64,000 nt of DNA from contig CALRQP020000014.1 in the NCBI GenBank assembly GCA_943370355.1, positions 1 through 64,000 on the forward strand, read 5' to 3'. This DNA comes from JADCGM01 sp943370355 (GTDB lineage: Bacteria > Pseudomonadota > Alphaproteobacteria > Sphingomonadales > Sphingomonadaceae). Positions 43,658 to 51,997 of the stretch are shown piece by piece (position 1 is the stretch's first letter; each line of letters begins with the position of its first letter). The notes under the pieces are model-generated. The model had not been told where the DNA came from. It made no database searches and saw nothing but the letters and a program-made list of their open reading frames with translations. The translations under genes and the position numbers were made by a program.

Positions 43658-44253
43658 CTGCAGTAGCATCCCAAGTTTCAACGGCAGCAGCCGCGAAATC
43701 GGCTGCCAAGAATGCGCCGAAACAGATCGGAATTTTCCAGATCGACATCGACGTGAGCGGTGGTGCCCCTCGCTTCAAGATTACTGACAAAGGGAAGGCG
43801 AAGCCTGCCCAGCTGACCGAGGTGCTCATCGATGTTGCGACGGGCGGCACCCGGTTTCTGAAGCCGTTGAAGAATCCGACCTTTGGCGATCTGAGCCTGT
43901 CAGTACGGAACGGAGAAGCCGGCAACAAGGGCGAAGCGACGATCGTCGTGATCAAGCTGTCGCGCGAAGGCGGATGGGTTTTCCGGGAACTCGGTGATCC
44001 CTTCGATTTCAAAGGTGCCGCGACGCCGGGAGCATTTGGTCGGATGTTCCGGGTCATGGACGACGGAACGCCGATCAACGGGGGCACGAGCTGCAAGAAC
44101 ACCACCGTCGCCTATTTCGAGTGCGACGGGGCCGTACTCGCGAAGCAGTCCGACTATAATGAATATTTTTCTATCTTCGTGCACCCCATGACGGCACCGA
44201 CCAACGAGCCGCTCGATCCCGATATCCGTCACCCGGGCGGAGAGGAGCCGTAA
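43654..44253 (+). CDS. Unknown 199-aa protein in the TIR operon
   Basis: I do not recognise this protein. The first ~24 residues are Ala/Ser/Lys-rich and probably disordered. The rest alternates short hydrophobic strands (QIGIFQIDIDVSGG, LTEVLIDVATGG, EATIVVIKLS), suggesting an all-beta fold, and ends acidic/Pro-rich (LDPDIRHPGGEEP). No signal peptide, membrane segment or catalytic motif is visible. It starts in an ATGA overlap with the TIR gene and ends 5 bases before the TPR-SLOG-cyclase-like gene, so all three are almost certainly co-translated. It could be an adaptor or effector of the TIR system; that is inference. Confidence 0.75.
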   Translation: MTAVASQVSTAAAAKSAAKNAPKQIGIFQIDIDVSGGAPRFKITDKGKAKPAQLTEVLIDVATGGTRFLKPLKNPTFGDLSLSVRNGEAGNKGEATIVVIKLSREGGWVFRELGDPFDFKGAATPGAFGRMFRVMDDGTPINGGTSCKNTTVAYFECDGAVLAKQSDYNEYFSIFVHPMTAPTNEPLDPDIRHPGGEEP

Positions 44254-44258
44254 ACGAC

Positions 44259-45866
44259 TTGGCCGCCGCCTCGCTGACGCACATCATTGCGCAAGCCCGC
44301 GCCGGCGCGCTGACGCAGGCTTGGGTCCTGTTCCGCGCGGGCGGATATGAGTCCGCAACCGGCGATCCCGCCGTGCTCGCCGTCAAGGGTCGCTTGCTCA
44401 AGGACGAAGCGTTGCTCGCGTCCGGGGCCGCCCGGCAGCGGCTGTTCGCCGACGCGGCGGCTGCCTATGCCGCAGCCGATACGCTGGGACCGCAGCCCTA
44501 TCTGCTGATCAATGTCGCGACGCTTACCTTCCTCGCCGGTGATCGCAAGCGCGCGGTGGCGGTGGCGGATGAGGTGCTCGATCGGCTCGCGTCGGGGAAG
44601 ACGATCGCCGAGACGCCCTATTGGCTTGCGGCGACGCGCGCCGAGGCGCTGCTGCTAAAGTCCGATGTACTCGGAGCCGATGCGGCGCTGGCCGAGGCCA
44701 TTGCCCATGATCCCGACGGCTGGAGTGACCATGCGTCGACGCTGCGCCAGTTCCGGCTGATTTTTGCGGCGTCGGGACTGGACTCGTCCTGGCTCGATCC
44801 ACATCGCCCGCCGCGGTCGCTGCACTTCGCCGGCCATCTCGGCGTTGCCGACTATGGCGCGGACGCGCTGCGCGCCAAGATCAGCACGTTGCTCGCCGAG
44901 GAGCGCATCGGCTTCGGCTATGGCGCGCTTGCCGCAGGCGCTGATCTTGTCATCGCCGAGGCGCTGCTCGCCGCAGGTGCGGAGCTGCATGTTGTCCTGC
45001 CCGCACCCTGCGACGTGTTCGTCGCCCAGTCGGTCCGCCCCTATGGAGAGGGGTGGGTCGGCAGGTTCGACGCCTGTTTGGCCGCCGCGACGAGCATTGC
45101 CATCGCGACTGATGTCGCGGGCGACTATGAGCCGCTCGCGACCGCCCTCGCTGCCGACCTCGCGATGGGAGCGGCGGTGCTGAATGCGCGCCGGCTTGAG
45201 AGCGAGGCGGTGCAGCTGCTCGTCGTCGACGGCACTCCCGGCCCTTATGGCGGCGGAGTCAGCACTGCACGCGACGGTGCGATCTGGGAGGCGAGCGGTC
45301 GCCCGCAGCACATTATTCGCTGGCCACGGACCGGGACGGTGCCCGCGTCGTCGGCACGCGGGGTTCGCGAAGGCCGGCCCGACCGCCGCCTCGCCGCGCT
45401 GCTGCACGTCAGCTTTGCCGGACTCGACGAACTGGACGACGCGGCGTTTGCCAAGGCACTCGACGACGTGGTCACGCCGGTCCGGCTGCGGGCGCACAAG
45501 ATTGGCATTGAGCCGGAGCGCACGCTGCCGCTCGGCAATGCGCGCATCATGGCGTTTTCCAATGTCGAGTCGGCCTGGCGCTATGGCTCGGCACTGCTCA
45601 CGCCGCCCTCGCCGGCGCTGCCGCTCCGCATCGCCGGCCATTATGCGATCGGCCACTGGCTCGACGACCCGCCGTCGATCGCTGGACCTGCCATCGTTCA
45701 GCTGAACCGACTGGCGGGCGTCGCGCTCTCTGGTAGCCTGACCGTAAGCGAACAATTTGCCGCCGCGCTTTTCATTGCAGCCGACGGCGATGCCCATGCC
45801 GAACTCGTCGGCGAACTCGACGACCGCCGCCTGTTTACGCTGTCGCCCCGGCACCTGCGTCAGTAG
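44259..45866 (+). CDS. TPR + SLOG-like + degenerate class III cyclase-like protein
   Basis: A 535-aa cytoplasmic protein. Residues 1-180 are TPR-like helices (MAP3K-TRAFs-binding type). Residues ~187-360 look like a SLOG/LOG-type Rossmann nucleotide-binding domain: SLHFAGHLGVADYGADALR, then RIGFGYGALAAGADLVIAEA, ELHVVLPAPCDVFVAQSV and WVGRFDACLAAA. Residues ~378-535 follow the class III adenylate/guanylate cyclase fold, with LLHVSFAGLDELDD and the late LNRLAGVALSGSLTVSEQFAAAL. The metal Asp positions are Ser385 and Asn427, and the transition-state Arg is Gly, so it should be catalytically dead. The start is TTG at 44259 after GAGGAG. The 3' end overlaps the Crp gene by 7 bases. Confidence 0.75.
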   Translation: MAAASLTHIIAQARAGALTQAWVLFRAGGYESATGDPAVLAVKGRLLKDEALLASGAARQRLFADAAAAYAAADTLGPQPYLLINVATLTFLAGDRKRAVAVADEVLDRLASGKTIAETPYWLAATRAEALLLKSDVLGADAALAEAIAHDPDGWSDHASTLRQFRLIFAASGLDSSWLDPHRPPRSLHFAGHLGVADYGADALRAKISTLLAEERIGFGYGALAAGADLVIAEALLAAGAELHVVLPAPCDVFVAQSVRPYGEGWVGRFDACLAAATSIAIATDVAGDYEPLATALAADLAMGAAVLNARRLESEAVQLLVVDGTPGPYGGGVSTARDGAIWEASGRPQHIIRWPRTGTVPASSARGVREGRPDRRLAALLHVSFAGLDELDDAAFAKALDDVVTPVRLRAHKIGIEPERTLPLGNARIMAFSNVESAWRYGSALLTPPSPALPLRIAGHYAIGHWLDDPPSIAGPAIVQLNRLAGVALSGSLTVSEQFAAALFIAADGDAHAELVGELDDRRLFTLSPRHLRQ

Positions 45867-46519
45867 ACCAATTCTTCCACCCGGTGCGGCGCGACGATCG
45901 TGAGCGCATGGGCGTCACGTTTGATCAAACCCCGCTTCTCCAGCGCATTGATCGTCCGCGACACTGTTTCCCGCGTCGACTGGATACGTGTTGCCAGTTC
46001 GGCGAACACCGGCGGGGGCGCGATCGTCCGCCCGTCCCCGGTCCGCGCCAGCCGCAGCAGTTCGGCATGAACCCGACCCGCCGCCGACAGCGTCGAACGC
46101 TCCATGAGCTTTTCGGTCATCCAACCGAGCCGCTTCACCAACGACCGCGACAGCAGCAACCCAACACAGGCCTGCTGCTCGACCAGCGCGATGAAGTCTG
46201 TGACGGCAAAGCGGGCAGTGTCGGCAGCACCTAGGGCGACAACATCGGCGGGTTGCTCAGCCGCCGCATCGATGGCCCCGAACAGATCGCCTGGGGTCAG
46301 ATCCTGCAGCCGCAACATCCGCCCGTCGGGTGTGACTAGCGACACCCGCGCCGTGCCGACGATCAACAGCCAAGTTTCATTGCTCGTCGTGCCCTGCCGC
46401 ACAATGGCGGCGCGCGGCGGCCATGACCTGAGGCTGGCGCGCGCAGCGATGCTCTCCGCCGTCGCCGGGCTGCAGCCGAACATCTCTTCCAGCAAAGGTG
46501 CCAGCGCGATGTCCCGCAC
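45860..46519 (-). CDS. Crp/Fnr-family transcriptional regulator
   Basis: A 219-aa regulator. The N-terminal cyclic-nucleotide-binding-type beta barrel (AIVRQGTTSNETWLLIVGTA, LTPGDLFGAID) is followed by a long dimer helix and a C-terminal winged helix-turn-helix (FAELATRIQSTRETVSRTIN, LEKRGLIKRD). There is no FNR-type Cys cluster at the N-terminus, so it is not an oxygen sensor of that kind. It lies 10 bases downstream of the polysaccharide-lyase-like gene on the same strand and overlaps the end of the convergent TIR operon, so it could control either. The effector is unknown. Confidence 0.88.
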   Translation of the reverse strand: MRDIALAPLLEEMFGCSPATAESIAARASLRSWPPRAAIVRQGTTSNETWLLIVGTARVSLVTPDGRMLRLQDLTPGDLFGAIDAAAEQPADVVALGAADTARFAVTDFIALVEQQACVGLLLSRSLVKRLGWMTEKLMERSTLSAAGRVHAELLRLARTGDGRTIAPPPVFAELATRIQSTRETVSRTINALEKRGLIKRDAHALTIVAPHRVEELVY

Positions 46520-46529
46520 GCGCTGTGCT

Positions 46530-47891
46530 TCAGCGGGGCGCGAAGGGTGTCAATGTGGAGCTGCCGAAATAGGGTAGCAGCTTCTTCGACAGGATGACTT
46601 CCTTGTAGCTGATCCCCATCGGGTGCGGCGCGTGGATGCCCGTGCCGCCCTCATAGGTGTCGAGCCAGATTTCCGACGGCAGCGTGTCCGCATTCGTCGA
46701 GGTGCGGAAGATGATGCCTGTCATGACCGACACGCACTTGCCATTGACCCACACCGCGACCTGGCCGTCGGCGTTCGGTGTTCCGTTCGCGGCAATCGTG
46801 TTGAGCTGCACCATCTCGTCGATCGTCACGGGGACATTCTTCTGAAAAATCCCGGCCGAATTGGCGCCGTCGCCGTTCACCGACACCTTGTTGACGCGGT
46901 ACACATAGGGCTGAATGTTGAGCCACCCGGCCGCGAACGGGTCGGCGCCGTGCACCTGCCGCTGGAGGCGGGCAGACCAACCGGTGCCGTCGGCGAGAAT
47001 CCCGCCCCAGCCCGCCTGAACCGCGCGATTTTCCGCCTGACCGGTATTGGCGAGCCCCGGCCATTTTCCGCCGGTATCCGTCCACCAGTCGGCGGCGACG
47101 GTCATCGTGAACCGCAGGAACATTTTTTCGGCCCGCAGCGCCTTGGGGATCAGGTAGATCGCGCCGGTCGCGGTATCGCCACCAGTCGGCACGAACGCCC
47201 ACAGCGACTTGTCCGCCATGATGACGTTGCGATCGTCCATCCAGAACAGCGCCGCCTTGTTCTTCCAGTCCGCACCGGAGATTTTCATCAGCATGTCGGA
47301 GAGAGAGGCGCTCGCGACGCTTGGTGCCGCTGGATAGACCGGCGCCGGCTTCGGCGCATATGCGGTCAGCGTCTGGGTTCCGAACTGCGTCGCGGTCGTG
47401 GTCAGTTCCAGCGTCAAGACGTCGGACGGCGTCACGACACAGTCGTCGAACGCGATGAGGATCGGTCCCGTCGTCTGAAGCGTCGTCTGCGCGCCAAGTG
47501 GCTGGGCGGTGGTCGCGTTCAATGCGGTATCGCGCGTCGCCTGGCACCGGCGCGTCCCGTTGACGATCAGCGCCGGCCGGACCGCCGCATTCGCCGCCTC
47601 GCGGCTATTGAAGATCACATTGGTGCCGCCGGTGCGGACCAGCGCAAGGTCGGTGCCCGTCACCCGGAAGCGGATGACCTGGACCTTGTCGAGGTCGGTC
47701 ACGATGACCGAGCCGAGCGGCGTCGTGCCGAAATCGCCGAGCAGCTTCGACCATTTCAGGCCGAGCGCGCCATTGTAGGAATCGCGGGTCGCGCTTTCGG
47801 TCCAGGTGGTCAGCGGATCCTGGGCGGCCTGAACCGGCCCGGCCATCGCGGACAGAAGAAATGCGGCAAACGCCATTGCGCGCAGGGACAT
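46530..47891 (-). CDS. Secreted protein with polysaccharide-lyase (PL14/20-like) C-terminal domain
   Basis: A 453-aa protein with a Sec signal peptide (RAMAFAAFLLSAMAGPVQA). Residues ~25-190 are beta-rich with a conserved Cys pair and no known name. Residues ~200-445 recall a jelly-roll polysaccharide lyase: LRFTMTVAADWWTDTGGKWPG, GWSARLQRQV, VQLNTIAANGTPNADGQ then VAVWVNGKCV, and PSEIWLDTYEGGTG. The assignment rests on these patterns only. A TonB receptor immediately upstream on the same strand supports a role in uptake or breakdown of a glycan, like a small polysaccharide-utilisation locus. Confidence 0.55.
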   Translation of the reverse strand: MSLRAMAFAAFLLSAMAGPVQAAQDPLTTWTESATRDSYNGALGLKWSKLLGDFGTTPLGSVIVTDLDKVQVIRFRVTGTDLALVRTGGTNVIFNSREAANAAVRPALIVNGTRRCQATRDTALNATTAQPLGAQTTLQTTGPILIAFDDCVVTPSDVLTLELTTTATQFGTQTLTAYAPKPAPVYPAAPSVASASLSDMLMKISGADWKNKAALFWMDDRNVIMADKSLWAFVPTGGDTATGAIYLIPKALRAEKMFLRFTMTVAADWWTDTGGKWPGLANTGQAENRAVQAGWGGILADGTGWSARLQRQVHGADPFAAGWLNIQPYVYRVNKVSVNGDGANSAGIFQKNVPVTIDEMVQLNTIAANGTPNADGQVAVWVNGKCVSVMTGIIFRTSTNADTLPSEIWLDTYEGGTGIHAPHPMGISYKEVILSKKLLPYFGSSTLTPFAPR

Positions 47892-47976
47892 GGCAACCCT
47901 TCAGGCCGGGATTGGCAACCGACGCACGCAACAACAGAGGCGCATTATAGCCCGAAAGATTAATGAATCCTAGCAA

Positions 47977-48009
47977 GGCGGTCCGGTCGCCTTGTTGCGC
48001 CGGACCGCC
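47977..48009 (-). terminator. Stem-loop between the TonB receptor and the lyase-like gene
   Basis: A perfect 10-base-pair stem, GGCGGTCCGG at 47977-47986 and CCGGACCGCC at 48000-48009, about 14 bases after the receptor stop when read leftward. The following TTGCTAGG is a poor T tract, so read-through into the lyase-like gene is likely. Confidence 0.5.
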
Positions 48010-48022
48010 CGTAAGTCGCGCC

Positions 48023-50791
48023 CTAGAACTTCACCGAAGCGCGCGCGTAGAGGAAGCGCCCGTTGAAGCCGAACGGCGAGAAGCCCGAATAGGGGAGGTA
48101 GTACTGGTTGACCGGATATTGGCCGCCGATCGCAGTCGGACGGTTCCCGAACGGCGAGCGGTCCGGATAGACGTCGAACAGGTTGTTCGCGCCGATCGCC
48201 AGGCCGAGCCGCTTGTCGAACAGGTCGTAGCGCAGCTCGAGATCGGTGATCCACTTCGCGCCGAGCTGGATGTCGTCCGGCCCGAGCAGCGTCAGGCTGG
48301 TCGGATCGGCGATCGGCGAGGCAGCACCCGGCGAGACGACTTTACCGTAGCGCGTGGAGCGTGCGGTCAGGCCGAAGTCGCCGACCTTGCCATCGGCTGA
48401 CAGCACCACCTTCGATGACGGCTGGCCGTCTGTGAAGCGAATGCCCTCGACGCGGCCGAACAGCACGAGGCCAGGGATCGTCGCGAGCGGGCCAAGTGCA
48501 TTCAGCCGCTTGTCGATCTTCTGGTTGTTGTGGTTGTAGGCGGCGGTCAGCGTCCAGGTGCCCAGATTGTCGAGCGGCAGGCGGTAGCTCGCCACGGCGT
48601 CGACGCCCTCGGTCGTCGTGTCGAGACCGTTGATGAAGAATCGTGCTGCGCCGACCGACTGGAAGCCGTTTGCATCGAGCAGTGCCTTCACCGCCGTGTT
48701 CTGCGCGGACGTACCCGCACCGGCCGCGCCGAGATTCTCGGTCAGCACGACGCGGTTCTTGATCTTGATATGGTAGTAATCCACCGTGAAGGTCAGGCCC
48801 GAAATCGGATTGGCCGTGCCGCCGATCGAATAGTTGGTCGACTTCTCAGGCTTCAGATCCTTCGACCCCAGCGCCCTCGCCACCGGTGAGTTCACCGCCA
48901 GCGTCGAGATGTCGACAGGCAGGCCGTTGATGAAGTTGGTCGAGGTCGTCGTGAAATATTGCTGGTGCAGCGACGGGGCGCGGAAGCCGTTCGACACCGA
49001 GCCGCGTAGCGCATAGCCCTCGACGGGTTCGTAGCGCAGCGCCAGCTTGCCGTTGAACGTGTCACCGAAGTCAGAGAAATGCTCGTAGCGGGCGGCGACC
49101 GTCGCGGTGAAGCCCTGAACCGGATCGGCGTCGAGTTCGACATAGCCGGCATAGCTGTGCCGGTTGACGTCGGTCGCGCTGTTGGCCGGGATGCCCGGGA
49201 AGCCCTGTGCGCCGGCTGCGGCAGCGCGGCCGGGGAAGGAGCAGACGCTGGTGCCGGCATTGAACACGCCGCCCTGCGCTGTGCAATTCACAGCGGTCGT
49301 GTTTGTGATAGCAGCCCGGAACAGCGGGCCGGTCGTATAGGATTGCAGGTCGCCCGGGACGATCTTGAAATCCTCGGAGCGGAACTCGCCGCCGATCGCG
49401 ACCGACAGCGGCTTGGCGAAACCGACATCATATTCGTGCGTCAAATCGACATTCTCGACGATCTGGCCGAAGCGCAGGCCGCCGGCGTCGAAAGTCCGCT
49501 GGCTCGCCGTGCCGTAAGAGGTGTTGAGACTGTTGCGGACGGTATAGTCGAAGCTGTTGTGGCCATAGCCGACCGAGAAATCGAGATCCCATCCGGCGAT
49601 GACCGTCTTCATGCCGCCGGTGATCGAATAGTCCTTCAGATCGGTATCGATGAACGGCAGGAAGCCATCCGGCGTCAGCGGCGTGAAGTTCGCGGCATTC
49701 GGGGTCGTCGCCGGCGTGATCGTCGAAAAATCGCGGTTCGCAGCAGCGCTCTGCTGGCGGTAGTTCGCCGCGCTCAAGCCGTTGCGCTTGCCGTAGGATG
49801 CAAAGGCATAAAAATCGATCGTGTCGGTGATCGGCGCGCCGGTGTTGACGAAGAAATTATAGTCTTCGGTCTTCGCGTCGCCGAATTTGAACTCGAGCCG
49901 GTTGAAGGTGAGTTCGCGCGTGTCGAACAGCGGCGGCGCGGGCCGGTTATAGTTCGGCCGCAGGTCGTAGCCGGCGCGGTTGGTCGCGTTGCGGTCGCGA
50001 TATTCGGCGGTGACGTTGAAATAGCCATCCTTGCCGAGCGGCAGGCCGATGTTGGTCGCAAGCGTGTAGGTCGCACCGTCATGCGCCTTGCGCTCGCCGC
50101 TGGTGTTCGCAGCCAGAACGCGGCTGTCGGTTGGGTCGGCAACGGGTTGGCCGGCTGACGACTGCAGGCCGGTGACGTTGGCGACGCCGTCGAGCGTCGT
50201 TTCATATTTGCCATAGGTCGCGGTCGCGGTGCCGCCGCTGCTGGCCTTCTTGAGCTGGATATTGATGACACCGGCGATGGCGTCCGATCCATATTGCGAC
50301 GAAGCGCCGTCGCGCAGCACTTCGATACGCTCGATCGCGAGGCCTGGGATCAGGTTGAGATCGACGGCTGCCGAGCCACGGCCGACGGTGCCGTTGATGT
50401 TGAGCAGCGCCGACACATGCCGCCGCTTGCCGTTCACGAGCACCAGCGTCTGGTCCGGTGCAAGGCCGCGCAGCGACGCCGGGCGCAGCACGTCGGTGCC
50501 GTCGGCGATCGAGGGCTGCGGGAAGTTGAAGCTCGGCACCAGCGAGTTCAGGATCTTGTTGGTCTCGGTGAGGCCTGTGTTGGTCAGCGCCTCCGACGAG
50601 ATGACGTCGACCGGGACCGGGCTGTCGGCAACGGTGCGGTCGGTGCGGCGCGTGCCGGTGACGATGATCGTCTCGCTCGAATCGGCTTCTTCCGCTGCTG
50701 CGGTCTGCGTTGGCGGAGTTTGCGCATGGACTGGCGTCATGACGCCGGCCGCAATCGAGGCAAGCAGAATGGATTTGCTGATTCGAGTCAT
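48023..50791 (-). CDS. TonB-dependent receptor (copy A)
   Basis: A 922-aa outer-membrane active transporter. The signal peptide (SKSILLASIAAGVMTPVHA) is followed by the TonB-box region SETIIVTGTRR. The plug domain has SLRGLAPDQTLVLVNGKRRH and ERIEVLRDGASSQYGSDAIAGVIN. The 22-stranded barrel ends FLYARASVKF, with an aromatic last residue. The NGKRR and DGASSQYGSDAIAGVIN signatures belong to the sphingomonad receptor group, whose ligands include sugars, peptides and iron chelates. The ATG at 50791 follows a G-rich GGGGGGA. It heads the probable unit receptor / lyase-like / Crp regulator. Confidence 0.95.
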   Translation of the reverse strand: MTRISKSILLASIAAGVMTPVHAQTPPTQTAAAEEADSSETIIVTGTRRTDRTVADSPVPVDVISSEALTNTGLTETNKILNSLVPSFNFPQPSIADGTDVLRPASLRGLAPDQTLVLVNGKRRHVSALLNINGTVGRGSAAVDLNLIPGLAIERIEVLRDGASSQYGSDAIAGVINIQLKKASSGGTATATYGKYETTLDGVANVTGLQSSAGQPVADPTDSRVLAANTSGERKAHDGATYTLATNIGLPLGKDGYFNVTAEYRDRNATNRAGYDLRPNYNRPAPPLFDTRELTFNRLEFKFGDAKTEDYNFFVNTGAPITDTIDFYAFASYGKRNGLSAANYRQQSAAANRDFSTITPATTPNAANFTPLTPDGFLPFIDTDLKDYSITGGMKTVIAGWDLDFSVGYGHNSFDYTVRNSLNTSYGTASQRTFDAGGLRFGQIVENVDLTHEYDVGFAKPLSVAIGGEFRSEDFKIVPGDLQSYTTGPLFRAAITNTTAVNCTAQGGVFNAGTSVCSFPGRAAAAGAQGFPGIPANSATDVNRHSYAGYVELDADPVQGFTATVAARYEHFSDFGDTFNGKLALRYEPVEGYALRGSVSNGFRAPSLHQQYFTTTSTNFINGLPVDISTLAVNSPVARALGSKDLKPEKSTNYSIGGTANPISGLTFTVDYYHIKIKNRVVLTENLGAAGAGTSAQNTAVKALLDANGFQSVGAARFFINGLDTTTEGVDAVASYRLPLDNLGTWTLTAAYNHNNQKIDKRLNALGPLATIPGLVLFGRVEGIRFTDGQPSSKVVLSADGKVGDFGLTARSTRYGKVVSPGAASPIADPTSLTLLGPDDIQLGAKWITDLELRYDLFDKRLGLAIGANNLFDVYPDRSPFGNRPTAIGGQYPVNQYYLPYSGFSPFGFNGRFLYARASVKF

Positions 50792-50946
50792 GGAACGATC
50801 CCCCCAAGGACGGCGCAACTTGCTATGCGCTCGCGTTGTAGGCCGCACTAAGGAGCGAAAATCGTTCCGGAATCAATCGATCACACCACGGTTCGATGTA
50901 AGTTTGCCGCAACTGTTGCATCGGTGTGACAGCACTCCGGCAAGCG

Positions 50947-50975
50947 TTGACAAGGCGGGGGGCATCTTCTAGGCA
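50947..50975 (+). promoter_or_regulatory. Probable rplU promoter
   Basis: TTGACA at 50947-50952 (perfect -35), a 17-base spacer and TAGGCA at 50970-50975. It would give a leader of about 70-75 bases before the rplU ATG at 51056. The -10 match is weak. Confidence 0.45.
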
Positions 50976-51055
50976 CCCCGTTCCCGCACGATCGGCGCAG
51001 GTTAGCGCCTGTCCGGACGTGCCCGTTGGTATTCAGAATTAAGGTTCAAACGGCC

Positions 51056-51526
51056 ATGTTCGCGATCGTGCGCACGGGCGGCAAGCAATATCGCGTCGCC
51101 GCAGACCAGAAGATTATCGTCGACCGGATGCCCGGTGAGGCGGGCGACAGCGTTTCGCTGAGCGATGTGCTGCTGCTGAGCGATGGCTCCGCCGTCGCCG
51201 GCCAGAGCGTCGCGGCCGAGATCGTTGCCCAGATCAAGGGCGACAAGATCATCGTCTTCAAGAAGAAGCGCCGGCACAATTATCGCCGCAAGAACGGCCA
51301 TCGCCAGCTGCTCACGCTGCTGAAGATCACGGCTGTTGGCGGCGAAGCGCCGAAGGCGAAGAAGGCTGCGGCTCCCAAGGAAGAGGCGGCTCCTGCCGTC
51401 GAAGCTGCGCCGGCTGCAAAGCCCGCCAAGAAAGCTGCTGCGCCGAAGGCTGAAGCCGTTGCCGAGGCAGCCCCCAAGAAGACCGCCAAGCCGAAGGCCG
51501 CGAAAGCGGCTCCGGCTGCAGAGTAA
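51056..51526 (+). CDS. rplU: 50S ribosomal protein bL21 with Ala/Lys-rich tail
   Basis: Large-subunit protein bL21. Residues 1-100 are canonical: FAIVRTGGKQYRVAADQKI, then KKKRRHNYRRKNGHRQ and TLLKITAV. From about residue 104 it continues for some 50 residues of Ala/Lys/Pro-rich low-complexity sequence (repeats like KKAAAPK), making 156 aa against ~103 in E. coli. Such tails are common in Sphingomonadales L21. The ATG at 51056 is the one that matches the family; an in-frame start 10 codons upstream is spurious. Confidence 0.97.
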   Translation: MFAIVRTGGKQYRVAADQKIIVDRMPGEAGDSVSLSDVLLLSDGSAVAGQSVAAEIVAQIKGDKIIVFKKKRRHNYRRKNGHRQLLTLLKITAVGGEAPKAKKAAAPKEEAAPAVEAAPAAKPAKKAAAPKAEAVAEAAPKKTAKPKAAKAAPAAE

Positions 51527-51539
51527 GGAGTAGCCAGCC

Positions 51540-51809
51540 ATGGCACATAAGAAGGCAGGCGGCTCGTCCCGCAACGGTCGCGACTCGGCAGGCCGTCGTC
51601 TCGGCGTCAAGAAGTCGGGCGGCCAGGAAGTCGTTGGCGGCAACATCATCATCCGTCAGCGCGGCACCCGCGTCTATCCGGGCCGCAATGTCGGCCTCGG
51701 CAAGGACCACACCCTGTTCGCGACCGCGGCTGGCCGCGTCGTATTCCACGACGGCAAGCTCGGCCGCAAATATGTCAGCGTCGACGCGATTGCGATGGCA
51801 GCCGAATAA
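51540..51809 (+). CDS. rpmA: 50S ribosomal protein bL27
   Basis: An 89-aa large-subunit protein near the peptidyl-transferase centre. HKKAGGSSRNGRDSAGRRLG and RQRGTRVYPGRNVGLGKDHT are diagnostic. The N-terminus AHKKAGG is the direct, uncleaved type. It is 13 bases after rplU, the universal pairing. obgE, which often follows in Alphaproteobacteria, is not present here; a terminator and a GNAT gene follow instead. Confidence 0.98.
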   Translation: MAHKKAGGSSRNGRDSAGRRLGVKKSGGQEVVGGNIIIRQRGTRVYPGRNVGLGKDHTLFATAAGRVVFHDGKLGRKYVSVDAIAMAAE

Positions 51810-51874
51810 GGTCAGGCGACGCCTCAGAAGGTCGCCGGAGACGGCGACCCCCGATGAAGTGTCCAGGTACACGG

Positions 51875-51910
51875 AGAGGGAGATGGGTCGCCATCTCCCT
51901 CTTTTCGTTT
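51875..51910 (+). terminator. Rho-independent terminator of rplU-rpmA
   Basis: A 12-base-pair perfect stem, AGAGGGAGATGG (51875-51886) with CCATCTCCCTCT (51891-51902), loop GTCG, then TTCGTTT. An additional hairpin, GGTCGCC/GGCGACC, lies upstream at about 51830-51848. Confidence 0.85.
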
Positions 51911-51997
51911 CTCCCCTCCGACGTTGCGTGTGCAGGTCATCAAAGCGCAACGCCCTGCGGCCATAGGCCGTGCGGGGCAGCGTAAGGGAGAGCGAAG

